This document shows, in pieces, positions 15,536 to 25,203 of a DNA stretch of 64,000 bases. This stretch comes from Bacteroidales bacterium (GTDB lineage: Bacteria > Bacteroidota > Bacteroidia > Bacteroidales > UBA3824): contig JAFXZT010000076.1 in NCBI GenBank assembly GCA_017541145.1, forward strand, positions 1 to 64,000. Direction: 5' to 3'. The notes under the pieces are model-generated. The model had not been told where the DNA came from and made no database searches. It saw only the letters and a list, made by a program, of their open reading frames with translations. The position numbers were made by a program, and so were the translations under genes. Position 1 is the stretch's first letter. Each line of letters begins with the position of its first letter.

Positions 15536-16318
15536 TTACTTTTTGAAATAATATCTGCCCATCGTTTGGGTAATATCACCGTACTGAATGGCTGTTTTAG
15601 GACAACGATGAATGCAAGCAAGGCATTTTACACAGTGTCCCAGCCATTTAGGACGGTTGTTTTCTAATTTGATATTTTTTTCAGGACAAGTTTTCTCACA
15701 AAGTCCGCAGCCGTTACAATTGTTGTCAGCAAAAAATTTCTTGTCACCCAAAGTAAATTTCATAAACAACGGATAAATAATGCGACCTTTAAGAAAAGGT
15801 TTAGGTCCGATTACATAATTTTTGTATTCAGAACCGTTCAAAATAGCATCCGCAATTTTCGGAATTTCGATTTCGGCTTTACTAAGTTTTTGTTGCTCAA
15901 GCTCTTTCGGGTCAGTACCAAAACCTTTCATTACAATATAATTGTTCGGCATTTGTACTGAACAGTAAAAATCGAGTTGAATATTATTATATTTTTTCAA
16001 ACGTTCGTTCATCATTTCCATCGCTTTGCCGCAAGTATCGCCGCAAACAAAAACGGAAAATATTTTTTTGATTGATTGAGGATTTTGAATTCTCAAACGC
16101 TCCAAAAAACGTTTCACAGTTAAAGCAAGTCCCCACGAATGTACGGGAGAAACAAAACCCAAAAATCCGTCGTTTTTTACAGTAATTTTCACATCCTTTT
16201 TGTTTGCAATATCGTCGTGAAAATCAGCAATATTAATCACTTCATTGTCACCGATAAGTCCCGACAATGTTTGTGCAACATGTTTAGAATTGCCTGTTCC
16301 TGAAAAATAAAATATCAT
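15536..16318 (-). CDS. EFR1-type flavodoxin-ferredoxin protein
   Basis: 260 residues. An N-terminal flavodoxin-like domain begins MIFYFSGTGNSKHVAQTL, the FMN phosphate-binding loop. The C-terminal ferredoxin domain has two 4Fe-4S motifs, CNGCGLCEKTCP and CVKCLACIHRCP. This matches the EFR1 family of predicted electron-transfer proteins of anaerobes. The longer frame from 16369 adds 17 residues of poor character, so ATG 16318 is chosen. It is followed closely on the same strand by the SSS symporter gene upstream (16381), possibly co-transcribed. Confidence 0.88.
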   Translation of the reverse strand: MIFYFSGTGNSKHVAQTLSGLIGDNEVINIADFHDDIANKKDVKITVKNDGFLGFVSPVHSWGLALTVKRFLERLRIQNPQSIKKIFSVFVCGDTCGKAMEMMNERLKKYNNIQLDFYCSVQMPNNYIVMKGFGTDPKELEQQKLSKAEIEIPKIADAILNGSEYKNYVIGPKPFLKGRIIYPLFMKFTLGDKKFFADNNCNGCGLCEKTCPEKNIKLENNRPKWLGHCVKCLACIHRCPKTAIQYGDITQTMGRYYFKK

Positions 16319-16380
16319 GATAAATTGTTTGATTGATTTATTTTGCAAAAGTAAGCAAAAAATTTTCAAGTTTTTTAATT

Positions 16381-18351
16381 TTATTTCGTATCAATTAATT
16401 TTAGTTTGGAAGATAGTTTGAACAAAATTACAAAACCTATAACTGCCACCAAAGCGAGTATCGAACCTGCAACGGGTTGAAGCATAACGAAATATCCGCC
16501 GGAAAACAAGCAAGCGTAAATTGTAATTATACCGACAAAAACACATAAAATCTGTTTCGGCATATCCCAATGATTGTCAGCTTGTTGCAAATCTACACCG
16601 TCTTTACGAGCATCTTCCGTAACTTTTTTCCAGCCCGGACCTCCGGCTTGAGTAAGTGAATAAAATTCGCGCAAAACAGCAGTATCTTCGGGTTTTGTAA
16701 CAAATACCGTAACAATCCAAACTATAGAAACTACTGCAACTGTAATCAGCAATCTCATTGTACTATGGTCAATTACACTATTCGCCAAACATCCGTCGGG
16801 AATTACAAAAACCATCACAATCGACATCACAAAAGCGGCAATCATGGCAGCAATTTCGGTAGCTGCATTTATTCGCCACCAAAACCATCTGAGAAGGTAA
16901 ACTGCACCCGTTCCCGCACCGCTAAGCAACAATATATCAAAAGCTTGCGTTGCATTATCCATAATAGTCAACGAAACCAATCCGCCTAAAAATGCCAAAA
17001 TTACTGTACATAGAACAGCAATATTTTTCAATCTTTTGTCCGAAGCGTCGGGATTTACAAAACGTTTGTAAAAATCGTTGACCAAATACGATGCACCCCA
17101 ATTAAGATGAGTTGCAATTGTACTCATATAAGCCGCTATAAGTGAAGCAATTATCAATCCGAACCATCCACTTGAAGTTTTTGTAATCATAATCGGATAA
17201 GCTGCATCGTTTTTCAGATATTGCGCATGAGCCTCAGGAAATGCCTTGTGCAACGAGCTGAGGCCTTCTTTCTGAAAATACAAATCTACAACCTTGGTTC
17301 TCAAATTGTTAGGAATTACTGTTTCATCAAAATTTTTGGTATACTCGCTGTAATATTTCGACAATTCTGGCGAATTAAGCTCTGTTTCTGCCTCAGTAAC
17401 AGCCTCTTTGGAATCCGGTTGAAAAACAATTAACGATGCCAACGCCACGATAATCCACGGCCACGGTCTCAACGCGTAATGAGCAAAATTGAAAAACATA
17501 TTTGCGCCCACCGAATGTTTTTCGTCTTTGGCTGACAACATCTTTTGACACATATATCCGCCGCCGCCCGGCTCACTTCCCGGATACCAAACCGACCACC
17601 ATTGAACTGCTATCGGAATTATCAAAATCGGGATGTAAACCGAAGGATCTGTTAGATCAGGCAAAAAGTTAATCTTATCGGCAATCAACTCGTTGTTAAC
17701 CAATCCGCTCAAACCGCCGACTTCAGGAAGATTTACAGCCGTAACAGCCGCAACCACAGCTCCGAGCATTGCCACAAAATACTGAAAAAAATCAGCCCAA
17801 ACCACACCTCTAAAACCGCCGAAAGCAGTATAAAGCACAGCCGCCGAAAATCCGCCGATTACTGTTACGATAGGCGGAAGTCCGAAAATTACCGAACCGA
17901 TTTTTATTGCAGCCAAAGTTACGCTACCGATAATCAACACATTGAAAAACAGACCCAAATACAAGGAACGAAAACCGCGCAAAAAGCGTGCGCCCTTGCC
18001 GGAATAGCGTTTTTCATAAAATTCCAAATCCGTTACAATTCCTGTTCTGCGCCAAAGACGTGCAAAAATAAAAACGGTAGTCATTCCCGTAATCAAAAAC
18101 GACCACCAAGCCCAGTTTTTTGCAACGCCGGACTCACGAACCATTCCCGTAACAAGATTTGGCGTATCGGCAGAAAAAGTACATGCCACCATGGAAACTC
18201 CCAAAAGCCACCACGGCATTTTGCGACCGGCGAGAAAATAATCCTCAACGCCTGATTTTGTGCGTTTTGTAGCCGCCTTGGCTATCAAAATTATCACTAA
18301 GAAAAATATGCCGATTACAACGACATCGGCTGTTGAAAAATTGACATTCAT
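16381..18351 (-). CDS. Sodium:solute symporter family transporter
   Basis: 656 residues with about 14-15 membrane helices, as in long SSS members. Family features: DYFLAGRKMPWWLLGVSM after helix 1, and GGFRGVVWADFFQYFVAMLG near helix 5. A loop with LSAKDEKHSVGANMFFNFAHY follows, and then the second half with STIATHLNWGASYLVNDFYKRF. It takes up an organic solute with sodium; the substrate cannot be assigned, though members with this architecture often carry sugars or related compounds. It is the first gene of a probable two-gene unit with the EFR1 protein. Confidence 0.9.
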   Translation of the reverse strand: MNVNFSTADVVVIGIFFLVIILIAKAATKRTKSGVEDYFLAGRKMPWWLLGVSMVACTFSADTPNLVTGMVRESGVAKNWAWWSFLITGMTTVFIFARLWRRTGIVTDLEFYEKRYSGKGARFLRGFRSLYLGLFFNVLIIGSVTLAAIKIGSVIFGLPPIVTVIGGFSAAVLYTAFGGFRGVVWADFFQYFVAMLGAVVAAVTAVNLPEVGGLSGLVNNELIADKINFLPDLTDPSVYIPILIIPIAVQWWSVWYPGSEPGGGGYMCQKMLSAKDEKHSVGANMFFNFAHYALRPWPWIIVALASLIVFQPDSKEAVTEAETELNSPELSKYYSEYTKNFDETVIPNNLRTKVVDLYFQKEGLSSLHKAFPEAHAQYLKNDAAYPIMITKTSSGWFGLIIASLIAAYMSTIATHLNWGASYLVNDFYKRFVNPDASDKRLKNIAVLCTVILAFLGGLVSLTIMDNATQAFDILLLSGAGTGAVYLLRWFWWRINAATEIAAMIAAFVMSIVMVFVIPDGCLANSVIDHSTMRLLITVAVVSIVWIVTVFVTKPEDTAVLREFYSLTQAGGPGWKKVTEDARKDGVDLQQADNHWDMPKQILCVFVGIITIYACLFSGGYFVMLQPVAGSILALVAVIGFVILFKLSSKLKLIDTK

Positions 18352-18539
18352 CGTTATAAAATTTGTCGTAAAATTAAATTATTTGTACATACTAAAAAAA
18401 GATTTTTTGCAATTTATGTTAAAAAAATTTCAATGAAAAAAAATTATCTCAATATTAAAATTATCTCAAAATTAACTTGCAAAACGCAATCTAAGTATAA
18501 AATAATTTGTAAGTTTGCCGCGAATATAACAAAAAAAAT

Positions 18540-19034
18540 ATGGGCAAAACAGCAGTATTCCCAGGGTCTTTCGATCCTTTTACAATCGGTCATCAGTCCT
18601 TGATAAAGAGAGGGTTGGACATTTTCGACAAAATAATAATAGCAGTTGGAATCAACTCTCAAAAGAAAGGATTTATGCCAATTGAGAAAAGATTGGAACT
18701 TATAAAATCTGTTTTTCAAGGCGAAAAAAGAGTTGAAGTAAAAACATTTAGTAATTTGACTGTGGATTTTTGTAAAGAAAACAAAGCCCGTCACATCCTC
18801 CGTGGCATACGCTCATCAACCGACTATGAATACGAACATTCAATAGCTGAAGCCAACCGCCTGATGAGCCCCGAAATAGAAACTGTTTTTATACTCGCCC
18901 TGCCCGAATACACAAGTTTGAGCAGCTCCGTTGTAAGGGAAATTATAAGCTACAAGCGCGATGCCCGCAAATTTTTGCCCGCAGGTATCAACTATGAATA
19001 TTTTTTTAATTACAATCCTGATATCATTCAGTAA
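18540..19034 (+). CDS. coaD: Pantetheine-phosphate adenylyltransferase
   Basis: 164 residues, usual length. It catalyses the fourth step of coenzyme A synthesis, adenylating 4'-phosphopantetheine. Nucleotidyltransferase motifs: PGSFDPFTIGHQ (with the HxGH-type pair, here TIGH) near the start, LRGIRSSTDYEYE in the middle, and YTSLSSSVVREI near the end. A TAAGTTTGC -7-like element lies 22 bases upstream. The radical SAM gene follows after 58 bases on the same strand. Confidence 0.96.
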   Translation: MGKTAVFPGSFDPFTIGHQSLIKRGLDIFDKIIIAVGINSQKKGFMPIEKRLELIKSVFQGEKRVEVKTFSNLTVDFCKENKARHILRGIRSSTDYEYEHSIAEANRLMSPEIETVFILALPEYTSLSSSVVREIISYKRDARKFLPAGINYEYFFNYNPDIIQ

Positions 19035-19092
19035 ATCAATTAAATAAACATAAAAAACATTCAATCCTTTTTTTAATTTTTTTTTATTAGAA

Positions 19093-20004
19093 ATGGACAT
19101 CCATAATTGTACGATGTGTCCGAGAAAATGTCATGCAGACAGAACTTCGGACAAACTCGGATTTTGCAATATCGACGGCAAACCGCATATTTCGGAAATA
19201 TGTATTCACAAAGGCGAAGAACCTGTTTTGGGCGGCGAAAAAGGTGTTTGCAACGTATTTTTCTCGTCATGCAATCTCAAATGTGTATTTTGTCAAAACT
19301 ATGAAATCTCGCAACTGAAACCGGAGAAAAAAGAAATTACCGATTATCAAAAAGCAGTAAGTACAATAGCAGGTTTTCTGTGTCAAGGCGTTAATACAGT
19401 GGGATTTGTATCGCCGTCGCACCAAATTTTTCAGATGAAAACCATCATCGATATGCTAAGAAAACGCGGCTATAATCCAACAATTATTTATAATTCCAAC
19501 GGTTACGACGATCCGGAAACTTTGCGCGAAATTCAAGATTATGTAGATATCTATCTTCCTGATTATAAATACGGTATCAAAGAAATAGGAGAGAAGTATT
19601 CTTCTGCTCCCAACTATCCGGAAATCGCTCTCAAAGCCATAAAAGAGATGTATTATCAAAAGGGTTCAAGACTTGAACTTAATGATGACGGTATCGCAGA
19701 AAACGGATTGATTATCAGGCATCTTGTATTGCCAAATAATATTGAAAATTCTATTGAAGCCCTCAAAAATATTGCTTACGATATTTCGTCGAATATTCAT
19801 TTATCGTTGATGTCACAATATTATCCGGAGTTCAAAGCTTTGGAAATGAATGAATTGAACCGCACTTTGAACGCCGACGAATACAATAAAATTGTCACCG
19901 TATCGGAAGAACTCGGCATGATGAAAGGATGGCGTCAACAACTCAACAGCAACGAAAATTACAGACCCGATTTCAAAAAAGAAGGAAATCCTTTTGAAAA
20001 ATAA
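19093..20004 (+). CDS. Radical SAM protein, PflA-like (COG1313 type)
   Basis: 303 residues. The cluster motif CNLKCVFCQNYEIS (CxxxCxxC, about residues 59-66) marks it as a radical SAM enzyme. It is preceded by a cysteine-rich N-terminus, CTMCPRKCHADR...GFC, usual for this subgroup. IYNSNGYDDPETL and DIYLPDYKYG are further conserved stretches. The substrate is unknown; members are annotated as pyruvate-formate-lyase-activating-like, but no glycyl radical enzyme is nearby. Probably follows coaD in one unit. Confidence 0.88.
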   Translation: MDIHNCTMCPRKCHADRTSDKLGFCNIDGKPHISEICIHKGEEPVLGGEKGVCNVFFSSCNLKCVFCQNYEISQLKPEKKEITDYQKAVSTIAGFLCQGVNTVGFVSPSHQIFQMKTIIDMLRKRGYNPTIIYNSNGYDDPETLREIQDYVDIYLPDYKYGIKEIGEKYSSAPNYPEIALKAIKEMYYQKGSRLELNDDGIAENGLIIRHLVLPNNIENSIEALKNIAYDISSNIHLSLMSQYYPEFKALEMNELNRTLNADEYNKIVTVSEELGMMKGWRQQLNSNENYRPDFKKEGNPFEK

Positions 20005-20101
20005 TAAATTTTAGGAAAAAAAACTTACAAATATTTTTGTAATTAAAAAAATTTGCAAGATATTTGTAAGCATATAATAAACCCTAAAATTGAAATTGAG
20101 A

Positions 20102-22186
20102 ATGCAGTCAAAAGGATTTTTAAGCAAATTTAGCATCGGAGGCAAAATTACGTTTTGTCTGATGGAGGTTATCGCCATTGTTCTGATAGTCGGAACTATG
20201 ATAATATTTTTTGCGAATGAGTCGCTCAAGACTATTGACTTGACAACCAACAAAATCATTCCTCAAAATCTAATGCTTCAAGAGTTGAAATTTAATGTGC
20301 TTGAAAACATGAAATTTCGTTTTACATATTTGCAAAGCCAAAGCGATGCAGATATAAGAAAAGCTGATGAATTCAGCACAAAAAACGAAAAACTTATGTC
20401 TGAATTAGACCTATTGATTCAAGATCAGGACAAGTCGAATTACCAAAGAGTAAAAGATTATATTAAGGATTACGACGAAAGATTTCAATATATTTTTGAT
20501 TTGGCAATAGAAATACGAAATTACAAAACCGATTTGGATAATATGAAAAATCAGTTTGTTAACAATTTTTTGTCATACAGAAATTCACTTGTAAAAATCA
20601 ACAACAAATATTCAACTGAAAATCAACGTCGTATAAAAGTATTATCGGATGTTGTAAGGGGTTTGGAAATTGCTGCAAATGAAGTTTCTGACCCCGAAAT
20701 CGCAAAAAAAAGAGGTGCAGAAATTAATGGAATGCTCAGCGATATAAAAAATTGGGCGCCATCGGGATTATACAACACCAATTATCAAATTTTCAAGAAT
20801 ATAATTGCTAAAAATATCACTTATAACGAGAAACAAAACGAATATATCTACAAAAACGCAGAAATTATTCAAACCAGCGAAAAGATTAATGATACTATAG
20901 ATTTGTTGATAGAATCGGTTCACAAAAATTCCTCCGACCATATCAATATAATTTCGGAAAATCTGATATATATCATCAAATTTTTCATAATCGTTATGAT
21001 TGTGATTGCGTTGATAAGTTTTATTACGGGACAAGTTATCAACAAAAAAATCACATCAACCGCTAAAAGGACATTGGCAAATCTCGACAGCATAGCAAAC
21101 GGCGATTTAACACAAGAACCGATTGTAGATTCCAACGACGAGTTTGGCAAAATGAACGAATCGATGATTAACATGCTTGCTAAACTCCGCGAAATTATCA
21201 ACAAATTCAAAGAAGGTGCGAACACGATTTCTACCAGCAGCGAGGAAATTGCCAGAACATCACAAGAAATGAGTTCAGGCGCAGGAACACAAGCCTCATC
21301 AGCTGAGGAAGTTTCATCGTCGATCGAGGAAATGAGCGCGGGTATTTGTCTGAATTCCGACAACGCCAAAGCTACTGAAAAAATTGCTTTGAAAACTTTG
21401 ATGAATATCAAGAAAAGTAGTGAGGCAAGTCAACAGAGTATGTTGGCAATGAAAGACATCGCCAACAAAATTTCAATAATTGATGAAATTGCGTTTCAAA
21501 CCAATATTCTTGCGCTGAATGCGAGTGTAGAAGCAGCCAGAGCGGGCGACCAAGGTAGAGGATTTGCCGTAGTAGCCGCCGAAGTTCGTAAACTTGCCGA
21601 ACGTTCTGCCACTGCCGCCGCCGAAATCGACAAGGTTTCAAAACAAGGCGTAATACTCTCAGAAAACACCGAAAATCTTTTGAAAGATATAATTCCTGAT
21701 ATTGAAAAAACAGCAGATTTGGTTCGCGAAATTGCGGCGTCAAGTTCGGAACAAAGCTCCGGAATCGGTCAAATCAACAACGCTGTACAACAGCTAAACG
21801 AAATCACTCAGCGATATGCAGCCTCTGCCGAAGAACTGGCCGCTACAAGTCAACAACTTGCAGCAAAGAGCATAGAACTGAAAAATACTACGAATTTCTT
21901 TAAAATCGAAAAAAACGAAAAGCTTGTAAATCAAACAAAATTCTCCAAACCGACTTCACCGGTTAAGAATACAACGACATCGCGCTCAACCAATAATTCT
22001 ACAAAATTTGAGCACAAAAAGGATGTTGAAAAAACAAGCGAACCGACTAAAAAGTTCGACACGAAAAAACATAACGAACCGGCAAAAGTAACGCCAAAAA
22101 CGTTCGTTGCAAAACCTCATGTTAACAAAGGCACATTTATCGACATGAAAGACAATAGCAAAGATTCTGATTATGAGAAATTTTAA
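20102..22186 (+). CDS. Methyl-accepting chemotaxis-type receptor
   Basis: 694 residues. TM1 is near residues 13-36; a long helical extracellular domain follows (four-helix-bundle type, [20 protein letters not shown]...). TM2 is around 290-315 ([20 protein letters not shown]), then HAMP, then a signalling domain with the conserved tip [20 protein letters not shown]. The tail is Lys/Thr-rich with no CheR pentapeptide. The open frame reaches a TTG at 20090, but ATG 20102 is preferred. No che genes lie nearby; a terminator follows. Confidence 0.93.
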   Translation: MQSKGFLSKFSIGGKITFCLMEVIAIVLIVGTMIIFFANESLKTIDLTTNKIIPQNLMLQELKFNVLENMKFRFTYLQSQSDADIRKADEFSTKNEKLMSELDLLIQDQDKSNYQRVKDYIKDYDERFQYIFDLAIEIRNYKTDLDNMKNQFVNNFLSYRNSLVKINNKYSTENQRRIKVLSDVVRGLEIAANEVSDPEIAKKRGAEINGMLSDIKNWAPSGLYNTNYQIFKNIIAKNITYNEKQNEYIYKNAEIIQTSEKINDTIDLLIESVHKNSSDHINIISENLIYIIKFFIIVMIVIALISFITGQVINKKITSTAKRTLANLDSIANGDLTQEPIVDSNDEFGKMNESMINMLAKLREIINKFKEGANTISTSSEEIARTSQEMSSGAGTQASSAEEVSSSIEEMSAGICLNSDNAKATEKIALKTLMNIKKSSEASQQSMLAMKDIANKISIIDEIAFQTNILALNASVEAARAGDQGRGFAVVAAEVRKLAERSATAAAEIDKVSKQGVILSENTENLLKDIIPDIEKTADLVREIAASSSEQSSGIGQINNAVQQLNEITQRYAASAEELAATSQQLAAKSIELKNTTNFFKIEKNEKLVNQTKFSKPTSPVKNTTTSRSTNNSTKFEHKKDVEKTSEPTKKFDTKKHNEPAKVTPKTFVAKPHVNKGTFIDMKDNSKDSDYEKF

Positions 22187-22213
22187 CTGATGAATTTGCA
22201 AAACATTTTTTCG

Positions 22214-22241
22214 GGCTGTCAATTTTTTGGCAGCCTTTTTT
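22214..22241 (+). terminator. Intrinsic terminator after the receptor gene
   Basis: GGCTGTCA pairs with TGGCAGCC (one G-U pair), followed by T6. Confidence 0.85.
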
Positions 22242-22356
22242 GTTGACTGTTCTTTCATTTTGACAACGAATCAAACAAATAAAACGAAATTTGTTTACTA
22301 ACAAAATCAACAAGTTAATTATGTTTTTTACGAAATTAAACACGGCAATTTCATTT

Positions 22357-22380
22357 AACACCGAATTTAACAAATAAAAC
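22357..22380. repeat. Left arm of an inverted repeat bracketing the prophage remnant
   Basis: AACACCGAATTTAACAAAT followed by AAAAC. A related arm in the opposite orientation lies at 24997-25020, and both resemble the ends of the element at 13593-13725. Confidence 0.55.
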
Positions 22381-22434
22381 AATTTTTTAATTATTACTAA
22401 TAGATTAAAACTTTTTTTTGCGTATTTGTAAAAT

Positions 22435-22838
22435 TCATCGCCGCTTGCGGCATTTGTTTAATGTAATTGCCAGTGCATTGTTCTTTACTGAGGCTTTCAT
22501 CACGCTGCCGTCTTTGCGTTTTCTTACTTTCTTGTGATACTTGTGGTCATCGCCCCAAAATAGCGTTTCATCTTTGCTGTCACCTTTATTTTGCCGCCTT
22601 CGTTGTGAATTTTGGCGTATGGAAGGTTGGAAGTAAAAGTTATCTTAAACCCGCTTACTTTGGCATTAATGCTCCGTCTCAGCGCACCCGATTGCATCAT
22701 CAGGCTGCCTTTGTGGTTTAGAATCCGTTTCGGCCAAGCCTTTCCGCCAAAGGATTTAGTCTCAAAACTCTTATCAAACAAATCTCCCAGCGATACGGCT
22801 ATTTCCCGCATCATCTGTTTTAGTATCGGTTCTGCCAT
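22435..22838 (-). pseudogene. Phage virion morphogenesis (Mu gpG-like) gene, frameshifted
   Basis: The minus frame from 22838 reads MAEPILKQMMREIAVSLGDL...LPYAKIHNEGGKIKVTAKMKRYF and then ends prematurely as GAMTTSITRK (stop at 22524). Shifting by one base after KRYF gives WGDDHKYHKKVRKRKDGSVM...AITLNKCRKRR with a stop at 22435, a natural basic ending. The gene thus appears to have lost one base near 22556. YAxxHNEGG and the small basic protein fit phage virion morphogenesis / tail-completion proteins next to Mu-type head genes. Confidence 0.7.
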
Positions 22839-22960
22839 GATTAATTAAAAGTTGAAAATTAAAAACCGCGGTCAGTTGGGCGGTCTGTTGGGGCAGACCT
22901 GCGTGTCCGCCCGTTCTTTATTTTGTTCCGTCCGTTCCGCCGCATTTTATGCGGCTATGG

Positions 22961-23203
22961 TTATTTGAGTGTCTTGTATGTGTATGTAGTGTCGTATTGC
23001 ACTTCGATAATCTCCGCATCGTCTCTCATGTGTCTTTTGATATAACACTTTGCCGCACTTGGGGCGCAAAACGGAATACAAGCCGTCAGGGCATCCTGCG
23101 GAAAACCTTTATCTCCTATGCCGTGATAGCCAAACCTATGACTAAGATCAGTATACCCATACACGATATAGCCAGTTGTTGTCTTTTTTATAGTTCCTTC
23201 CAT
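22961..23203 (-). CDS. Hypothetical phage protein (80 residues)
   Basis: Starts MEGTIKKTTTGYIVYGYTDL. There is no signal or membrane segment and no family I recognise. It lies between the virion-morphogenesis relic and the head-protein relic on the same strand, where Mu-like phages carry small structural or regulatory genes. It appears intact, but its surroundings are decayed. Confidence 0.45.
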   Translation of the reverse strand: MEGTIKKTTTGYIVYGYTDLSHRFGYHGIGDKGFPQDALTACIPFCAPSAAKCYIKRHMRDDAEIIEVQYDTTYTYKTLK

Positions 23204-23302
23204 TTTTTCTCGTTTTTTATTTTGTTATCCAATAATTTATTTCTACTTTTGCAGTGGACAAAGCCTTTTACACAAGTAGCGGTCTCCTTGCCGTTGACTG
23301 TA

Positions 23303-24379
23303 TTAGACTTTGTTTTTTATTTTATCCTCGTTAAAATGATCCTCGTCTTGGATTTGATGAACAATAAATTCTCCATTGTACTCTTTGATGACAATATAAG
23401 AATAGCCGTTTAGGAACTTCATTTTATAGTAATGCCATATTGTTACATCTGTATGTCCTCTTGCTTTTATGCCTTTGGCATCAGGAGTATTACCAAGGTA
23501 AACCGCTTTGCTTTTGTCTTGCAAAAGTCGTTTTAAATAGTATATTGCCATATTTTTGGCAAAATAATATTTGTGAGGTTTCCAAACAAGAAGGTCTAAA
23601 TTACTTCTTGTTACTGTTATTTCTTTAACAGGTCCATTGTTTATTGTCCATTTTTGATGTTCGTCTTTTTGTATGAGATTATGAAAATGTTGTTTTGTTA
23701 CATCGCTTGACCATTTTGCACTTGCAGCATCTATCTTTCTACACGCTTTGCATATAGCCTTTTCACTCTCAAAAATCAATTTTTTAAACTCACATTCCCC
23801 GCATCCTTTCGGCAAATACGGATGCTTACTTGGAAATAGCCGTTTTTTTTCTGCCAAATTCTCTTTAAACATCTTTTCTTTTGGTGTCTTAAAGCAACTT
23901 TCGGCTTTGGCTATGCTTCCGTGGCTGTCTTGCACGGGGTAATCGTCTTTAAGAACTGCTACCACCGTACACCTGCAACCCCAGCCATTTGGCGGTGTGT
24001 ACTGTTTCCAAAATGGATCATCCACCGGCAATGTTGTCCCGTGTAGTATGCGGTGTGAGGCTCTCACTCTCTCATCGTTGGCTGTGCGGTATTGCAGATT
24101 GATAAAATCCTTGTTCTTCTCAAAATTCTGCCACTTAGCCGCCATTTGCGCCGCCTGTAATGCTTGATTGTACTCACTTCGTAGGTAGTTGTGGTTGTAG
24201 TCTTTACCCAGTGCATCTACCTCTTTCATAAAAAAAAGACTTTATATTGCCGTCTTTGTCAACCAACATTTGAGACACCTGTTCCAGTTCCGCATGAGTC
24301 TTGAAACCGGAGAACACAAAGGCGTTTTCTCTCAGTGCCGATGATACTGCCGCTATATTGGCGGCTCTTAGATATTTAA
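23303..24379 (-). pseudogene. Phage head morphogenesis protein (SPP1 gp7 / Mu gpF-like), truncated and frameshifted
   Basis: The main frame (24229-23303) carries the head-morphogenesis signature: RTANDERVRASHRILHGTTL, then DDPFWKQYTPPNGWGCRC. Upstream in another phase the minus strand reads DFKYLRAANIAAVSSALREN...FVFSGFKTHAELEQVS...DGNIKSFF, which continues into MKEVDALGKDYNHNYLRSEY if one T is removed from the T8 run near 24230-24237. The 5' end beyond about 24379 is missing; the sequence runs directly into the small membrane ORF. The last 90 residues (WKPHKYYFAKNMAIYYLKRL ... IVHQIQDEDHF) may be a separate C-terminal domain, as in MuF proteins carrying nuclease-like toxins; this is inference. 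Confidence 0.75.
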
Positions 24380-24573
24380 AATCTCCAGCCGTTTTGCCCG
24401 GAGTTTTTGCCGTCGTTGTTCTTAAACCACTCTATCAGTTTGTATACGAGGTGCGCACATAGCATCAAAAACAAAAATCCAAATACAATAGAGCTGATAG
24501 AATGGTATATTATAATAGAGAGTACTATATTAACACCAATTGCTGCAAGATAATAATTTTCTTTTTTCATCAT
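24376..24573 (-). CDS. Small membrane protein, phage-associated
   Basis: 65 residues starting MMKKENYYLAAIGVNIVLSI, with two hydrophobic helices and a hydrophilic tail ending NGWRF. Its start codon overlaps by two bases the ATG of the divergent tape-measure relic (24572). The arrangement matches the pair at 2729/2969, although sequence similarity of the small protein is weak. Its 3' end abuts the truncated head-protein gene. Role unknown. Confidence 0.5.
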   Translation of the reverse strand: MMKKENYYLAAIGVNIVLSIIIYHSISSIVFGFLFLMLCAHLVYKLIEWFKNNDGKNSGQNGWRF

Positions 24574-25003
24574 GGATAATAAATTAAGTTATGAAATAAA
24601 TATAGTTCCTACCGGTACAGACGAACTAAACACTTTGCTAAAAACAATTAACAGTGTAAGTGACGTTAAGTATGTTAATACCTCTATGGATCCTCTTGCC
24701 AAAATTATATAACTTTTGGAAACTACCAACAAGATTTTAATGGAATTGGCAAAGTATAAGTTAAATACTATAGCGGTACATACGGTAGACAGTTTCTAAA
24801 AAAAACATTGGTAAAAAAGTACCGAAGCCGTAGTCGCCGCGGTTGGTGTGTGGCTTTTCACAAAGTTTAACAACGATGTTAATAAAGCCAGCGGATTGAT
24901 AAAAATAGAAGAGTTAGTGAGTAAATTAAATACGTTAGAAAAAGATTTAAACAGCCTTTTGATTTTAGGAGACTTAGAATTAAATGTAAAACAGTTTGTT
25001 TAA
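24572..25003 (+). pseudogene. Tape-measure-like gene remnant with in-frame stop and internal deletion
   Basis: ATG 24572 begins MDNKLSYEINIVPTGTDELN ... MDPLAKII, then TAA, then LLETTNKILMELAKYKLN and another stop. The homologue at 2969 has Gln at the TAA position. From about 24820 another frame reads STEAVVAAVGVWLFTKFNND ... LELNVKQFV and stops at 25001-25003; it may be the original C-terminal end joined by a deletion. A tape-measure gene is normally kilobases long, so almost all of it is gone. Confidence 0.6.
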
Positions 25004-25020
25004 TTTGTTTTATTCGGTGA
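24997..25020. repeat. Right arm of the inverted repeat bracketing the prophage remnant
   Basis: GTTTAATTTGTTTTATTCGG followed by TGA is close to the reverse complement of the arm at 22357-22380. The two arms enclose about 2.6 kb of phage-derived sequence. Confidence 0.5.
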
Positions 25021-25145
25021 TAACAGTTTAAATGAAAGTGCCGTGGAAATTATACTGTAATTGTATTTTTCGTTTTGATTCGCTGTCGCTTGCGGAATTT
25101 GGAAATATTTCGTTGTTAAAAGGAAAATGCGTAATAAACACATCA

Positions 25146-25177
25146 AAAAAAGCAGTCAAATAAAATCTCTGACTGCT
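25146..25177 (-). terminator. Terminator of yidC
   Basis: On the minus strand AGCAGTCA pairs with TGACTGCT, followed by a T-run. Confidence 0.85.
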
Positions 25178-25203
25178 TTAATTATTGTTTGTAACAACTT
25201 AAA

